A model generated the notes under the pieces. The model had not been told where the DNA came from, searched no databases, and worked only from the letters and a program-made list of their open reading frames with translations. From assembly GCF_000255655.1 (NCBI RefSeq), contig NZ_JH636436.1:842985-906984 (forward strand): a stretch of DNA of 64,000 bases, written 5' to 3'. The DNA is from Schlesneria paludicola DSM 18645 (GTDB taxonomy: Bacteria > Planctomycetota > Planctomycetia > Planctomycetales > Planctomycetaceae). Both the position numbers and the translations under genes were made by a program. Below, piece after piece: positions 32,153 to 41,504 of this stretch; positions within the stretch are counted from its first letter, which is position 1, and every line of letters starts with the position of its first letter.

Positions 32153-32502
32153 CATTTCTTCCGAAAGTGGGAGAAGGCTCTGCTGCGGAGATACAGCCAC
32201 AGCAGGGTATGCAGGTGAGACAGACAGTGCCAGCGTCACACAACCAGGTAACAATAGCCTCGGTCTATGGACACTCAACGCGGACAGAATCTTGATCAGT
32301 TCTTGTGTGCCACTGCTCGTCGATTCAGAAATGAGGAAGATCATGAATTGGGAATCGAACGGCAGTCGTCGTTCAGAACGAAGTTGATTGGTTAATTTGT
32401 CCCCCATTCACTGGAAAGGCAAGGTCCGCATTCCGGGATGCATGCATCGTAAGGTAATATCAGGGCATTCGTCCCGTTTTCACCTGTTGATGAAACTGCC
32501 AA

Positions 32503-33954
32503 TTGCTGCATCACATCACTCAAAACTGGTTGGTTCTTAGCGCTGCCGTCGATGTGATCGTTGCCGTCGTCGCGTCGGCGCATGCAGTGCTCACTAAGCG
32601 TGATACCCGCGCGACGATCGCCTGGGTGGGATTGATTTGTCTAACTCCTTTGGTGGGAGCCATTCTTTACACTTGGCTGGGAATCAATCGCATCGAACGG
32701 CGTGCTCGCCGTTTGCGCAGCGTTCATCAGCATCCGCAACCGACAAAAAATCCGGAAGCATGTCCTCAGGCGATCCTCACCGATACATTGGGACCGGACG
32801 GTGCGCACCTTTGTTCGCTGGCGACACTCGTTCAGAACATCTCCGGTCGGCCACTACTGCATGGGAACCGAATTGTTCCGCTCCATGACGGTGATGAAGC
32901 GTTTCCTGCCATGCTGCAGGCCATCACTGAAGCCACCCTCAGTGTGTCGCTAGGTACCTACATCTTCGACAACGATCGTGTGGGGCAACAGTTCCTTGAG
33001 GCACTGACGCACGCCGTTGCTCGAAAGGTGCAGGTTCGAGTTCTGATCGACGATATGGGAGCACGCTACAGTTGGCCGACCATGGCGCATGCACTCCGCA
33101 AAGCGGGGATTCCGCTTGCGACGTTCATGCCACCACTCGTTCCGTGGAGGTTTCAGTATTCGAATCTGAGAACCCATCGCAAGACGCTCGTGGTAGACGG
33201 AAACATCGGCTTTACGGGGGGCATCAATCTCCGCGAAGGCCATCTGCTTTCCTCGCATCCACGTCATCCCGTGCGCGATCTTCACTTTCGAGTCGAAGGT
33301 CCGGTCGTTTCACAGATTCAACATGTGTTCGCGGACGATTGGTCGTTTTGCACGGGCGAGGTGCTCGAGGGTGATCTCTGGTTCCCAGAACTCGCTCCCG
33401 CAGGGCAGGTCGTATCGCGAGGAATTCCCGATGGACCGGACGAGGATTTCGAAAGCTTCCTTCACACATTGCTCGGAGCATTGGCCTCTGCAGAACGGTC
33501 CGTACAGATTGTCACACCCTATTTCCTACCCGATGCGTCTTTGATTACCGCCTTGAATGTCGCGGCGCTGCGGGGAATTACCGTCGATATCGTGCTACCC
33601 AAAGAAAACAATATTGCACTGGTTCAATGGGCATCCACCGCGATGCTCTGGCAGATCGTCAGCCGAGGTTGCCGCGTCTGGATTTCACCGCCACCGTTCG
33701 ATCATACGAAGCTGATGGTCGTCGACGAACTGGTCTCGTTTGTCGGATCATCGAATTGGGACGCACGCAGTCTTCGATTGAATTTCGAGTTCAATCTGGA
33801 ATGCTACGACCGCCCGCTGGCAGCGAACCTGACATCGGTCGTGCAAGAACGCATTCGTCGTGCACATCGACTCACGCTGGCGGAATTGGATGGTCGTCCT
33901 CTGCCAACCAAGTTGCGCGACGGCATCGCCCGACTGGCCTCACCCTATTTGTGA
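32503..33954 (+). CDS. cls: cardiolipin synthase (phospholipase D family)
   Basis: A 483-residue membrane enzyme joining two phosphatidylglycerol molecules into cardiolipin. Two N-terminal transmembrane helices (about 8-30 and 40-60) form the PLDc_N region with the typical KRDTRATIAWVG. Two HKD active-site motifs are intact: His225-x-Lys227 with Asp232 (HRKTLVVD) and His401-x-Lys403 with Asp408 (HTKLMVVD), each followed by the conserved G-[GS]-[IS]-N segment. Length and layout match bacterial Cls. It is divergent from the propeller gene across about 350 bp of spacer (32153-32502) in which no other gene is seen. Confidence 0.94.
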   Translation: MLHHITQNWLVLSAAVDVIVAVVASAHAVLTKRDTRATIAWVGLICLTPLVGAILYTWLGINRIERRARRLRSVHQHPQPTKNPEACPQAILTDTLGPDGAHLCSLATLVQNISGRPLLHGNRIVPLHDGDEAFPAMLQAITEATLSVSLGTYIFDNDRVGQQFLEALTHAVARKVQVRVLIDDMGARYSWPTMAHALRKAGIPLATFMPPLVPWRFQYSNLRTHRKTLVVDGNIGFTGGINLREGHLLSSHPRHPVRDLHFRVEGPVVSQIQHVFADDWSFCTGEVLEGDLWFPELAPAGQVVSRGIPDGPDEDFESFLHTLLGALASAERSVQIVTPYFLPDASLITALNVAALRGITVDIVLPKENNIALVQWASTAMLWQIVSRGCRVWISPPPFDHTKLMVVDELVSFVGSSNWDARSLRLNFEFNLECYDRPLAANLTSVVQERIRRAHRLTLAELDGRPLPTKLRDGIARLASPYL

Positions 33955-33975
33955 TGTCCGTATTTGTGATGTCCG
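33946..33975. repeat. 15-bp tandem duplication across the cls stop codon
   Basis: TATTTGTGATGTCCG occurs twice in direct succession (33946-33960, 33961-33975). The first copy contains the cls stop. It looks like a recent small duplication that left the protein unchanged. Confidence 0.85.
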
Positions 33976-34014
33976 TCGTACCGACACGGCGACGAACCGG
34001 CGATGGCGAATCTG

Positions 34015-35862
34015 TCAGCCGCGCGGTTCAATCAAGACCATCGACAGCCGACGGCCGTGGAAACGCATCGGGTCGCCGATGGCCGTGATCCGCCAGGTCT
34101 GGTCGGTATCCGATGTCAGGCGAATGTCGCGACGAGTCCATTCCAGAACCAGGAAACGCGATTCAGGTGCACTAGTTTCGGCGAGCATCGCTGTTGTCAG
34201 ACCGGTGTCCCAACCTTCGGTCGTGACGAGTTCCGCTTGTGGCCAGCGGCAACGAAGCAAATACCGCAGCGTAACGGGGCAAGGGTCACGGGTGGCGACG
34301 AGTGAAATCCGCCGGACCTCGGGGAATTTCTCGAGGTGATCACGCAGATCAGCCAGACGGCTTTCATCGACAGAGTCGGCATCTGGCAGACCCAATCCCA
34401 CTGAGACGCAAGCCATCAGTGATCCATACACGGCCACTTGCAGGACTTGCCTCCACCCCGATTCCGACCAGCCTTCGACCGAACGGAACAGGCGCGGGCC
34501 GAACAAAAGGACAATCGCGACACTTGCGCCGCTGATCAATCCAACCAACCACGATGACGAGATGCGGGTCATCGTCAGGCTCGCGAGCAGGATCATCAGA
34601 CAATATTCGCCCCTCCGGGACACCGCACGTTCGATCAACGTCCCGATGCCAAGCGAGGCCAGAAGGATGGTTGGCGCCAGCAGTGCCAGGTTCCACACAT
34701 AGGTGTTCGTGACGGAATTCATTCCAAAAACTTCCGCCGTCACGCGGCCGATCAGGGCGACGGTCCACCAGAGCACCAATAGTTCATGTCGTCGCCGGGC
34801 ATACTCGCTGGGGGGACGGCGCCACACGTGCCACGAGCGTTCCAGTCCAACGATCAGCCATGCAATAATCAGGGCCTGTTCGCGGAACCATTGTTGCCAC
34901 GGAGGCTGAACCAACGGCTGCAAGTCGCAACGCCATTCGTTTTTGATCTGCGAGAGACATTCCACCGGCAGTCCCAGCCACCACGACCGGACGAATGGCA
35001 TTCCGTGAGTGACTGTCATGAGAACACCCCACCACCCACCGACCACCAGGCCGATGGCCGTCATCAATAGTGTCGACTTGATGACGAAATCGCGCTGACT
35101 CCGAGCCACCATTGCCGAGGACGTGGCATCGGTGGTCAGTGGTCTCGTGTGTCGGCTGGGTTCGCCCTTCGGCGAGATGGCATGCAGGGCGAAGACAAGC
35201 GGAATCGTAAACGCGACAGGCCCCACCGCAAGTAGAGTCAATCCAAAGACAACTCCACTAATGATCAGGCTGGGGGAACGGTATCGAGTACTGATTTCCA
35301 GGTGTCGCTGGATTCCGAACGCTGTCGCCAGCATCAGGCAAAGGCTAATCGCGCCGTTCGTCGAAGTGATTGCGATTTCGAGAAGCTGCGGATGACTGCA
35401 CATCAAGAGTGCCGCTACCAGCGCCGTATTCGCCCCGCCGATTCGCCAGGCCATCCGTGACGTCAGCCAGATCGTGATGCCTGCGGCGATGAGTGACACC
35501 AGAGTGTCGGCGACGATATTTGAGGGATCCATGACGGCAAGGACGAATCCATCCAACCATGCCATCAAGGGCGGCTGGAAGGTAAACGGCTGACCAGGTT
35601 CATTGATGCCTGGTTCGAGAACCGCTTGAAATGAGGTGGCATTCGCGACAGCCAGACTACGAAGTGCCCAGAGCGATCCCAACTCGTTCAATGTTGGGTT
35701 ATTCAGCAATTGAAATGCGGGTAGCACACAACAGGCGACGATCAGTGGTGCAAATGCGGATGCCCGATTGAGCGTGGGAAACAGCTTCGCGCGGGGCGTC
35801 TTCGCCAGGGCCAGCAGTTTGGAATCGTCAACCGTGACAGGGGACGGAACTATGGATGACAT
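34015..35862 (-). CDS. polytopic membrane glycosyltransferase (PMT/ArnT-like, GT39/GT83 type)
   Basis: A 615-residue integral membrane protein with about twelve hydrophobic segments and a soluble C-terminal part. The first periplasmic loop contains the acidic Asn/Asp/Glu-Pro pattern of the family (LEPGINEPGQPFTFQPPLMAW), where dolichol- or undecaprenol-phosphate-dependent transferases have their catalytic Asp or Glu. It probably moves a sugar from a polyprenyl-phosphate carrier to protein or lipid. The C-terminal 110 residues are globular. It is convergent with cls and followed upstream by a TPR gene on the same strand. The acceptor is unknown. Confidence 0.82.
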   Translation of the reverse strand: MSSIVPSPVTVDDSKLLALAKTPRAKLFPTLNRASAFAPLIVACCVLPAFQLLNNPTLNELGSLWALRSLAVANATSFQAVLEPGINEPGQPFTFQPPLMAWLDGFVLAVMDPSNIVADTLVSLIAAGITIWLTSRMAWRIGGANTALVAALLMCSHPQLLEIAITSTNGAISLCLMLATAFGIQRHLEISTRYRSPSLIISGVVFGLTLLAVGPVAFTIPLVFALHAISPKGEPSRHTRPLTTDATSSAMVARSQRDFVIKSTLLMTAIGLVVGGWWGVLMTVTHGMPFVRSWWLGLPVECLSQIKNEWRCDLQPLVQPPWQQWFREQALIIAWLIVGLERSWHVWRRPPSEYARRRHELLVLWWTVALIGRVTAEVFGMNSVTNTYVWNLALLAPTILLASLGIGTLIERAVSRRGEYCLMILLASLTMTRISSSWLVGLISGASVAIVLLFGPRLFRSVEGWSESGWRQVLQVAVYGSLMACVSVGLGLPDADSVDESRLADLRDHLEKFPEVRRISLVATRDPCPVTLRYLLRCRWPQAELVTTEGWDTGLTTAMLAETSAPESRFLVLEWTRRDIRLTSDTDQTWRITAIGDPMRFHGRRLSMVLIEPRG

Positions 35863-36090
35863 CGTGTCGTCGACTCTCTAACAGCCGTATGAGATTGCGG
35901 AGACTGCCTCGGCCATACTTGAACAGATGGCCGACTTGTTGGCAGTTTCCGAAGGGACTGGCCCCGGAAACTCAGCACGATGCCAAGTCGAGGACCAATA
36001 CCGCTGTCGCGATTATCCGCGAAGTTGCAGGTCCTGCAAATCCCGAATCTGGCGCGATCAAGGGCCAGCCGATTGAACGAGAAAACTCGA

Positions 36091-36564
36091 TTACAATCGC
36101 TTGCGAAATCGGCTTGAGTTCCCCCCGGCTCGGATTTGTCCAATGCCCAGTTCTGTTTGCACAAATTGCAGGTACTTGGGGTCTTCATCCAGAAACAATT
36201 CGTCGCCTGCAAGCTTGTATGCGGCTTCAAATGCCTCGGCCGCATACGCCAATTCACCGCTTTCGAGCAGACTCTGACCCAGGCGAAGCAGTATGAATGC
36301 GTTGGTGTCGCCTTCCGGACAGTCGACGGCCTCGCGCAGGGTGTCGGCCGCGGCGACGTAGTCGCGTTTCTCAAAATAGACATCACCAGCGGCCATAAGA
36401 ATCCAGGTCGCAGCGGGCCACTGATGCTTGGGTTCGGGCAGTAGTGCCCATGCCGCTTCGTACTCGTCGAGAGCATCATCAAATTGGTCGATCTGCGCAA
36501 AGCGGTCTCCCTTTTGACAAAGGGCGTCAATCATCTTGCGCAAGTCGCTATCTAGCTTGGACAT
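36091..36564 (-). CDS. TPR-repeat protein
   Basis: A 157-residue protein made of tetratricopeptide-type helical pairs: FAQIDQFDDALDEYEAAWALL, DVYFEKRDYVAAADTLREA and AYAAEAFEAAYKLA show the Ala/Gly/Tyr pattern. No signal peptide. Such proteins act as protein-binding scaffolds or small chaperone-like factors. The start at 36564 (MSKLDS) is preferred; 36585 is possible. The longer frame to 36981 runs through an intergenic inverted repeat and the end of the ribokinase gene and is not used. It lies 278 bp after ribokinase on the same strand. Confidence 0.75.
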   Translation of the reverse strand: MSKLDSDLRKMIDALCQKGDRFAQIDQFDDALDEYEAAWALLPEPKHQWPAATWILMAAGDVYFEKRDYVAAADTLREAVDCPEGDTNAFILLRLGQSLLESGELAYAAEAFEAAYKLAGDELFLDEDPKYLQFVQTELGIGQIRAGGNSSRFRKRL

Positions 36565-36715
36565 GTGTTGCTCTGTGTGACCCATTTCGGGGTCGTGAAT
36601 CCGACGAAAAGTACCAATATCTCGCCACATCTTACCCGATGCCGTGACCTCACAACAGCAGCTTATTCCGGTTCGAGCTTCCCAAGAAAAGCCCTCAATC
36701 GCGGAACGTTGCACT

Positions 36716-36836
36716 TTTCCCTCTCTGTGTCTCCCCTCCCACCCATGTGCATCCGAAGTACGCAAAACGTACAGCGGCGGTAAACGTACAGCGGGGGTAA
36801 GGGAGGCGCAGAGGCACGGAGACACAGAGAGGGAAA
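36716..36836. repeat. intergenic inverted-repeat element with 18-bp arms
   Basis: TTTCCCTCTCTGTGTCTC (36716-36733) is exactly complementary to 36819-36836; 85 nt lie between. Inside is a near-perfect direct repeat of about 17 bp (ACGTACAGCGGCGGTAA type, about 36768 and 36784). The right arm is part of a GGAGGCGCAGAGGCACGGAGACACAGAG-type stretch (36803-36830), a phrase that I recall as recurring in intergenic DNA of several bacterial genomes. A REP-like or miniature mobile element is possible. It lies between the ribokinase stop and the TPR gene start. Confidence 0.75.
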
Positions 36837-36842
36837 TCCTGC

Positions 36843-37796
36843 TTACACAAGTCGTGAGTTTGACCATTTTTCGAGTTCGTCGCGCGTGGGCATCGCGGGT
36901 TGCGCGCCGAAGCGAGTGCAGGCGAGGGTCCCGGCCAGGCAGCCAAACTTCGCCGCTTCGGGAAGTGATCGGCCTTCGCACAAAGCCACGGTCAATGCCG
37001 CGGTGAAAGCGTCGCCTGCAGCAGTCGTGTCGACGATATTGGTCGGAATGGCGTTCACGCGGACCGTATGGCCGTCTCGGGTCGCGACGAACGCGCCGAG
37101 CGAACCGAGTTTCAGAACGACATCTTTCGCGCCGTGTTGCTGCAGATCGCTTGCCGCCTGCGCTGCTGTCTCCCAGTCATGAACCACGATGCCCGTCAGC
37201 GCTTCTGCTTCGGTCTGATTGGGACTCAGTACGTCAACGCGCATCAGTTCTTGCGGCAGACGGCCTGGAGGTGCAGGCGCGGGGTCGAGCACGGTCAGCA
37301 CGCCGTTCTGCTGTGCAAACTGAATCGCGGCGGCAATCGCTGGTGTGGGCGATTCCAATTGAACAATGATCGCCTTGGCATGAGTGATCAGGCCCAGGCT
37401 GGCTTCGACGTCTTGGACGGTCAACTGGCCGTTGGCCCCCGGGATGACCGTAATGCAATTGGCGCCGGATGATTCAACCCCAATCAGAGCGACGCCGCTT
37501 GAGCAACTGGGAGTCGAAAAGACGTGGCTGGTTTCGATACCGTCGGCGATCAGATGTTCGCGCAAGATGGTTCCGAAGGAATCTTCTCCCAACCGGCCCA
37601 CCATAAAGACATTGGCACCCAACCGCCGTGCAGCAACCGCCTGATTTGCGCCTTTGCCCCCCGGGATTGTTTGAAAAGAGTCGCCGGAAACGGTTTCACC
37701 AGGACGAGGCAATTGCACCATTCGGGCGACCAGATCCATGTTGATGGAACCGACGACCACGATCCGCGGTGCGGCAGGATTCTCATTGTTTGGCAT
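36843..37796 (-). CDS. rbsK: ribokinase
   Basis: A 317-residue PfkB-family sugar kinase that phosphorylates ribose to ribose 5-phosphate. Family features: N-terminal VVVGSINMDLVARM, the substrate motif GGKGANQAVAA, NQTEAEALTG in the middle, and the ATP/anion-hole signature DTTAAGDAFTAAL with the catalytic Asp. The start at 37796 (MPNNEN) places the fold at the normal position; a frame extended to 38090 is not plausible. No transporter or ribose regulator lies nearby, so ribose salvage is inferred from the family alone; a related pentose or nucleoside could be used. The stop is seven bases from an intergenic repeat. Confidence 0.93.
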   Translation of the reverse strand: MPNNENPAAPRIVVVGSINMDLVARMVQLPRPGETVSGDSFQTIPGGKGANQAVAARRLGANVFMVGRLGEDSFGTILREHLIADGIETSHVFSTPSCSSGVALIGVESSGANCITVIPGANGQLTVQDVEASLGLITHAKAIIVQLESPTPAIAAAIQFAQQNGVLTVLDPAPAPPGRLPQELMRVDVLSPNQTEAEALTGIVVHDWETAAQAASDLQQHGAKDVVLKLGSLGAFVATRDGHTVRVNAIPTNIVDTTAAGDAFTAALTVALCEGRSLPEAAKFGCLAGTLACTRFGAQPAMPTRDELEKWSNSRLV

Positions 37797-37953
37797 GCTG
37801 AAGTTCCCAGGAACTCGACGAGTTGATGGATCAGATGACGTCAAGCCGACAGGACACCTCGTTCCGTGAAACAGGATGCCAAATTTGATGGTCGACCAGA
37901 CCCAACCAAGGTATTTCAACAGGCCTTCCGATACGCGTCTAGTCGCCCATCCG

Positions 37954-39246
37954 TTAGTAGACGACTTGGAAGCCCATTCCTTGAGTTCCATAGACGGCAT
38001 CAAAAAAGGGAACCAGCTTGTATGGAGAGTTGGGGCGATATCGTTGCGCACCGACCGATTTGCCGATGACATAGCCCAGTGCGGCACCAAAGACCACGTC
38101 CGAGACGGTGTGCCGCTGCTGGTCGATTTCGCTAAAGCCGATGAGGCCCGAAATCAGATAGGCCGGCAAACCGCCTCGCCATCCAAACCGTTCGTCAAGG
38201 ATCGCGGCCAATGCGAAACTGCCTGCCATCGGTTCCGAGGGGAATCCATGGTCACCCATCAAATTGAAAATCCCGCCGTTCGAATCGTGCGTGTGAGTGA
38301 GATATTGCAGGCCAAGCGAACTGAGAATCGCAAACTTGTATCCGGTGAACATAGTCAGCGTCAGTTCATGCAGATCTTCATCCTGCTCGCACAGACTGGT
38401 GACATACATCGTGGCCAGGATTGGTGCATGTACGGCCAATGCGTCGCCACCGTGACTTAGGACATTGGAAAGCTGTCCCCAACGCGGACCGTGAAGCTGC
38501 GTGTCATGGATGACTCGCTCATCGACGTTGTCTCGCAAGGCGACGGTGATTCCTGCGGCGGCTCCCAGAAAGAGGACATTCTCGCAGGTCGCAAACGAGG
38601 AAATGTCCTCTTGCAGACGCCGCGGCAAATCTTGCAGGTCCTTGCAGAAGCTCAATCCATCCGTATCGGTCAAAAATTGGTGCGGATAGACGGGAGGGCA
38701 ACAGTCAGGACAAGGTGGGCCGCATGGACTTTGGCAGACATTGAACCCACTTTCAAAGAGCGGCATGTCGAATCCGGAACCGGCCGAGCAAGATGCCGGC
38801 GGGGAGGGCGATTGAGCACGAATCATCTCGGGCCGATGTTGAGGAACTGCCTCAAACCTGGCGGCAAGTCGACCGTGCGGAAACTCGCCGTACGCTTGAT
38901 GGCTTGGTCGCGCATGGAATTCCGCAAGGGAATGCCACGGGGCATCCCCTGATCCGGCGATCCGCTCTTGCAGATCGAAGAATCGCAATGCCGGTTCAAA
39001 ATTCTGTGAGGTCGACGACTGGCGCACTCGTGAAGAACGCCCTGGCCAACCGTCTTTGCTGGAAATGGGCTGGAATTCTCGCATCCACGACGGGGGCATC
39101 GCGTCGAAATCGGCAAGCGGCGACTCGGCGAGGCTGACTGACGTACACGATACGAACAAGATCCCCAACCAGATTCCTAGAAGACGAACAAGTTTCGCCA
39201 GCGGGGATCGGGGGGATGTTTCGTCGAGTTGTGAGGGGAAATGCAT
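37954..39246 (-). CDS. PAP2-like membrane protein with Cys-rich linker and altered active site
   Basis: A 430-residue protein with an N-terminal export signal (about 17-40), a long polar region, a short Cys/Pro-rich segment (CQSPCGPPCPDCCPP, 171-185) and a C-terminal PAP2/chloroperoxidase-like helical domain (about 220-400). In PAP2 phosphatases motif 2 is PSGH; here the matching site reads FPSEP (335-339), losing the His. Motif 3 appears as QRHTVSDVVFG with His379 kept. Activity as a lipid phosphatase is therefore uncertain. The start ATG at 39246 is preferred over a GTG nine bases upstream. It lies about 160 bp upstream of ribokinase on the same strand. Confidence 0.72.
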   Translation of the reverse strand: MHFPSQLDETSPRSPLAKLVRLLGIWLGILFVSCTSVSLAESPLADFDAMPPSWMREFQPISSKDGWPGRSSRVRQSSTSQNFEPALRFFDLQERIAGSGDAPWHSLAEFHARPSHQAYGEFPHGRLAARFEAVPQHRPEMIRAQSPSPPASCSAGSGFDMPLFESGFNVCQSPCGPPCPDCCPPVYPHQFLTDTDGLSFCKDLQDLPRRLQEDISSFATCENVLFLGAAAGITVALRDNVDERVIHDTQLHGPRWGQLSNVLSHGGDALAVHAPILATMYVTSLCEQDEDLHELTLTMFTGYKFAILSSLGLQYLTHTHDSNGGIFNLMGDHGFPSEPMAGSFALAAILDERFGWRGGLPAYLISGLIGFSEIDQQRHTVSDVVFGAALGYVIGKSVGAQRYRPNSPYKLVPFFDAVYGTQGMGFQVVY

Positions 39247-39513
39247 GAAAGCCACTGACGATGTAACTGCGTGTCGCGACGCAGGCGAGAGAAGTTATTG
39301 GACAAACGGCAAATTCCGTCAATTGCAGACATCTGTGCAATCGCCAATCACCGTTGCGACATCCCATCCGGTGTTCTCGATGGCGACGTGATGGATGGTG
39401 CGTTGCTAGGTCGCGGTTTAGACTTCGGGTGATGTCTGAAATCGATCCATCGGATGTCCGATCGGTTCGATCGAATCTGAGTGATCCTGGCTTTGCCGCC
39501 GAAGAGATGGAAC

Positions 39514-39831
39514 ATGACTGACCCGACCCCGCTTTCGCTTCGCGATTTGCAGGCTTTGATTCTCAAAATGTACGGTGCCAAGGATGTCGCCCGAGGCGTG
39601 GATGGCACGTTCATGTGGCTGATGGAAGAAGTGGGAGAACTGGCGGCCGCACTGCGTGAAGGAACGCCGGAAGAATTGGCGCTCGAATTCGCAGACGTTC
39701 TCGCATGGCTGGCGACGATCGCCAACGTCGCCGGGGTCGATCTTGATGCCGCCGTTCGCAAGAAATATGGTTCCGGATGCCCTGGCTGCGGACAGTTCCT
39801 TTGCCAGTGCGATCTCAGCGAAAAGCCATAA
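39514..39831 (+). CDS. MazG-like nucleotide pyrophosphohydrolase
   Basis: A 105-residue protein of the all-alpha NTP pyrophosphohydrolase superfamily, which hydrolyses NTPs or altered nucleotides to NMP and PPi. The metal site is visible: EEVGELAAALRE and, one helix later, EFADVLAWLATIAN. The final residues contain CPGCGQFLCQC, a possible zinc knot not part of the standard MazG core. GAGATGGA lies upstream of the start at 39514. It is followed 104 bp later by an alpha/beta hydrolase on the same strand, possibly the same transcript. Confidence 0.85.
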   Translation: MTDPTPLSLRDLQALILKMYGAKDVARGVDGTFMWLMEEVGELAAALREGTPEELALEFADVLAWLATIANVAGVDLDAAVRKKYGSGCPGCGQFLCQCDLSEKP

Positions 39832-39935
39832 ATGGGCTGCATTCTCGACGCGCAGGCCGCGAGACGTAATGACAGGTGGTTCGAGAGTGATTTCGATTAC
39901 GAATTTCGAGTGCTAGCAGGGCGAGGGGCGAACGA

Positions 39936-40736
39936 ATGTTACGGATGGTCGATGTCGGGGGAATGCGGTATCGAGTTGTCGACGAGGGACTCGGGCCCGC
40001 GATCTTGTTCGTGCATGGCTTTCCGCTCGATCACACCATGTGGGCGGCACAAGTCGCCGAATTTTCCCGCACGAACCGTGTGATCGCGCCGGATCTGCGG
40101 GGATTTGGCGGCACCGACGGAACGCTCTATGCCGTATCGATGCAACAGTTCGCCGATGATCTTGAAGAACTGTTGATTGCACTCGAGGTGGAACGCCCGA
40201 TTACGTTTTGCGGTCTGTCGATGGGGGGATATATCGCCTGGCAATTCGTGTTGCGGCATCCACAATGGGTCGAACGTTTGATCCTGTGTGATACGCGCGC
40301 GGCCGGAGATTCACCCGAAGCGGCTTCGAATCGCCTGAAGATGGCGGATATTGTGACCAAAGAAGGCCCCGAACCGGTCGTCTGGGCCATGATGCCCAAG
40401 CTGTTCTCGCGCATGACAACCGAACGACGACCGGAAATTGCCGAGCAAGTGCGGCAGACGGTCATGAATACGAATCCGCTGGCGATTGCCGCCGCCCATC
40501 GCGGGATGGCGATTCGTCCCGATGTGACGGAACAATTGCCAAATTTTCACCTGCCGACGCTGGTTCTGGTCGGCGAACATGACGCGATTTCGCCCCCGGC
40601 GGAAATGATGGGGATCGCGAATGCCCTGCCGAATGCGCGATTTGTTCAGATCCCCGACGCCGGGCATATGGCACCCATGGAAGATCCCGTAGCCGTGAAT
40701 CGAGCTATTCGCGATTTTCTGGTGATGACGCGTTGA
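39936..40736 (+). CDS. alpha/beta-hydrolase
   Basis: A 266-residue cytoplasmic hydrolase. The oxyanion segment is VHGFPLDHTMW, the nucleophile elbow GLSMGG (Ser at about 95), the acid in VGEHDAISPP and the base in DAGHMAPME, giving a complete triad. The fold resembles 3-oxoadipate enol-lactonase (PcaD) and related carboxylic-ester hydrolases, but no pathway genes for aromatic degradation are nearby, so the substrate is left open. The start is at 39936. Confidence 0.9.
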   Translation: MLRMVDVGGMRYRVVDEGLGPAILFVHGFPLDHTMWAAQVAEFSRTNRVIAPDLRGFGGTDGTLYAVSMQQFADDLEELLIALEVERPITFCGLSMGGYIAWQFVLRHPQWVERLILCDTRAAGDSPEAASNRLKMADIVTKEGPEPVVWAMMPKLFSRMTTERRPEIAEQVRQTVMNTNPLAIAAAHRGMAIRPDVTEQLPNFHLPTLVLVGEHDAISPPAEMMGIANALPNARFVQIPDAGHMAPMEDPVAVNRAIRDFLVMTR

Positions 40737-41102
40737 TAACATGCGTCCCTATAAGGGATTGTGTGTTTTCTGCGTGGTGCCGCGGTTTCGCTCAACGAGT
40801 ATTCCGTCGCTCGCAATCTTCCCGCACTACCAACTCCGGTTTCGTGGAATTTCGACCGATTCGACGAGCGGATTGTTGGTTTCCTGTCCGTCAAATGATG
40901 TGGAATGTGGAAATCCCGCCGTCGAACGATGCTCGTACCCGTTTCACTCCAGACGTCCGCCTGAATATACTTTCCGTACCGTGGGTGGAACGGCATGGTA
41001 CAGTTGTCTCAACTGTCGCTGGCGTAGCGGTTCTGAATTGAACTTCCCGTTCGCTCGCGTGTGTTCCTCGTATTACGCTGCTGGTCTGCTGGAGTCCTGC
41101 TT
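40737..41102. other. spacer, no gene seen
   Basis: About 365 bp with no convincing coding sequence or repeat. It leads into TGGAG shortly before the DUF151 start. Confidence 0.4.
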
Positions 41103-41504
41103 GTGCTCGTTCAGATGGAATTGGCTCGGATCATCATCAGTGAGATCAACGATCAGCAGGTCATCTTCTTGCGCGAAGTCGATGGCGAGCGTGAGTTTCC
41201 GATCTTGATCGGCCTGTTCGAGGCGACCAGCATCGATCGCTGTGTGCAGGGGGAAGAACCGCAGCGCCCGCTGACACACGATCTGCTAAAGGCGACCATT
41301 GAGGCGCTGGGTGGTGAATTGCAGGATGTCGTGATTCACAAGCTGGAAGAACATACCTATTACGCCGCGATTCGAATCCGTCGTGATGGAGAACTCATCG
41401 AGGTCGATAGCCGACCCAGTGACGCCGTGGCCTTGTCGGTGCACTACGACCCGCATCTGCCAATTTACGTTGCGGACGAAGTTCTCGACGAAGCCGCGAC
41501 GTAG
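41103..41504 (+). CDS. bifunctional nuclease family protein (DUF151)
   Basis: A 133-residue DUF151 protein. The sequence follows the family closely: MELARIIISE near the N-terminus, LREVDGEREFPILIG, EATSI, the RPLTHDLL segment and DSRPSDAVAL near the end. Plant and some bacterial members have been described as bifunctional DNase/RNase; the role in planctomycetes is not established. The GTG at 41103 is preferred because TGGAG lies at normal distance and the product then begins MLVQMELARI; ATG 41115 is the alternative. Confidence 0.9.
   Translation: MLVQMELARIIISEINDQQVIFLREVDGEREFPILIGLFEATSIDRCVQGEEPQRPLTHDLLKATIEALGGELQDVVIHKLEEHTYYAAIRIRRDGELIEVDSRPSDAVALSVHYDPHLPIYVADEVLDEAAT

Noticed and set aside
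36565-36981. N-terminal extension of the TPR protein
   Set aside because: It crosses an inverted repeat and the 3' end of the ribokinase gene and has Cys/Ser/Arg-rich, non-protein-like composition.
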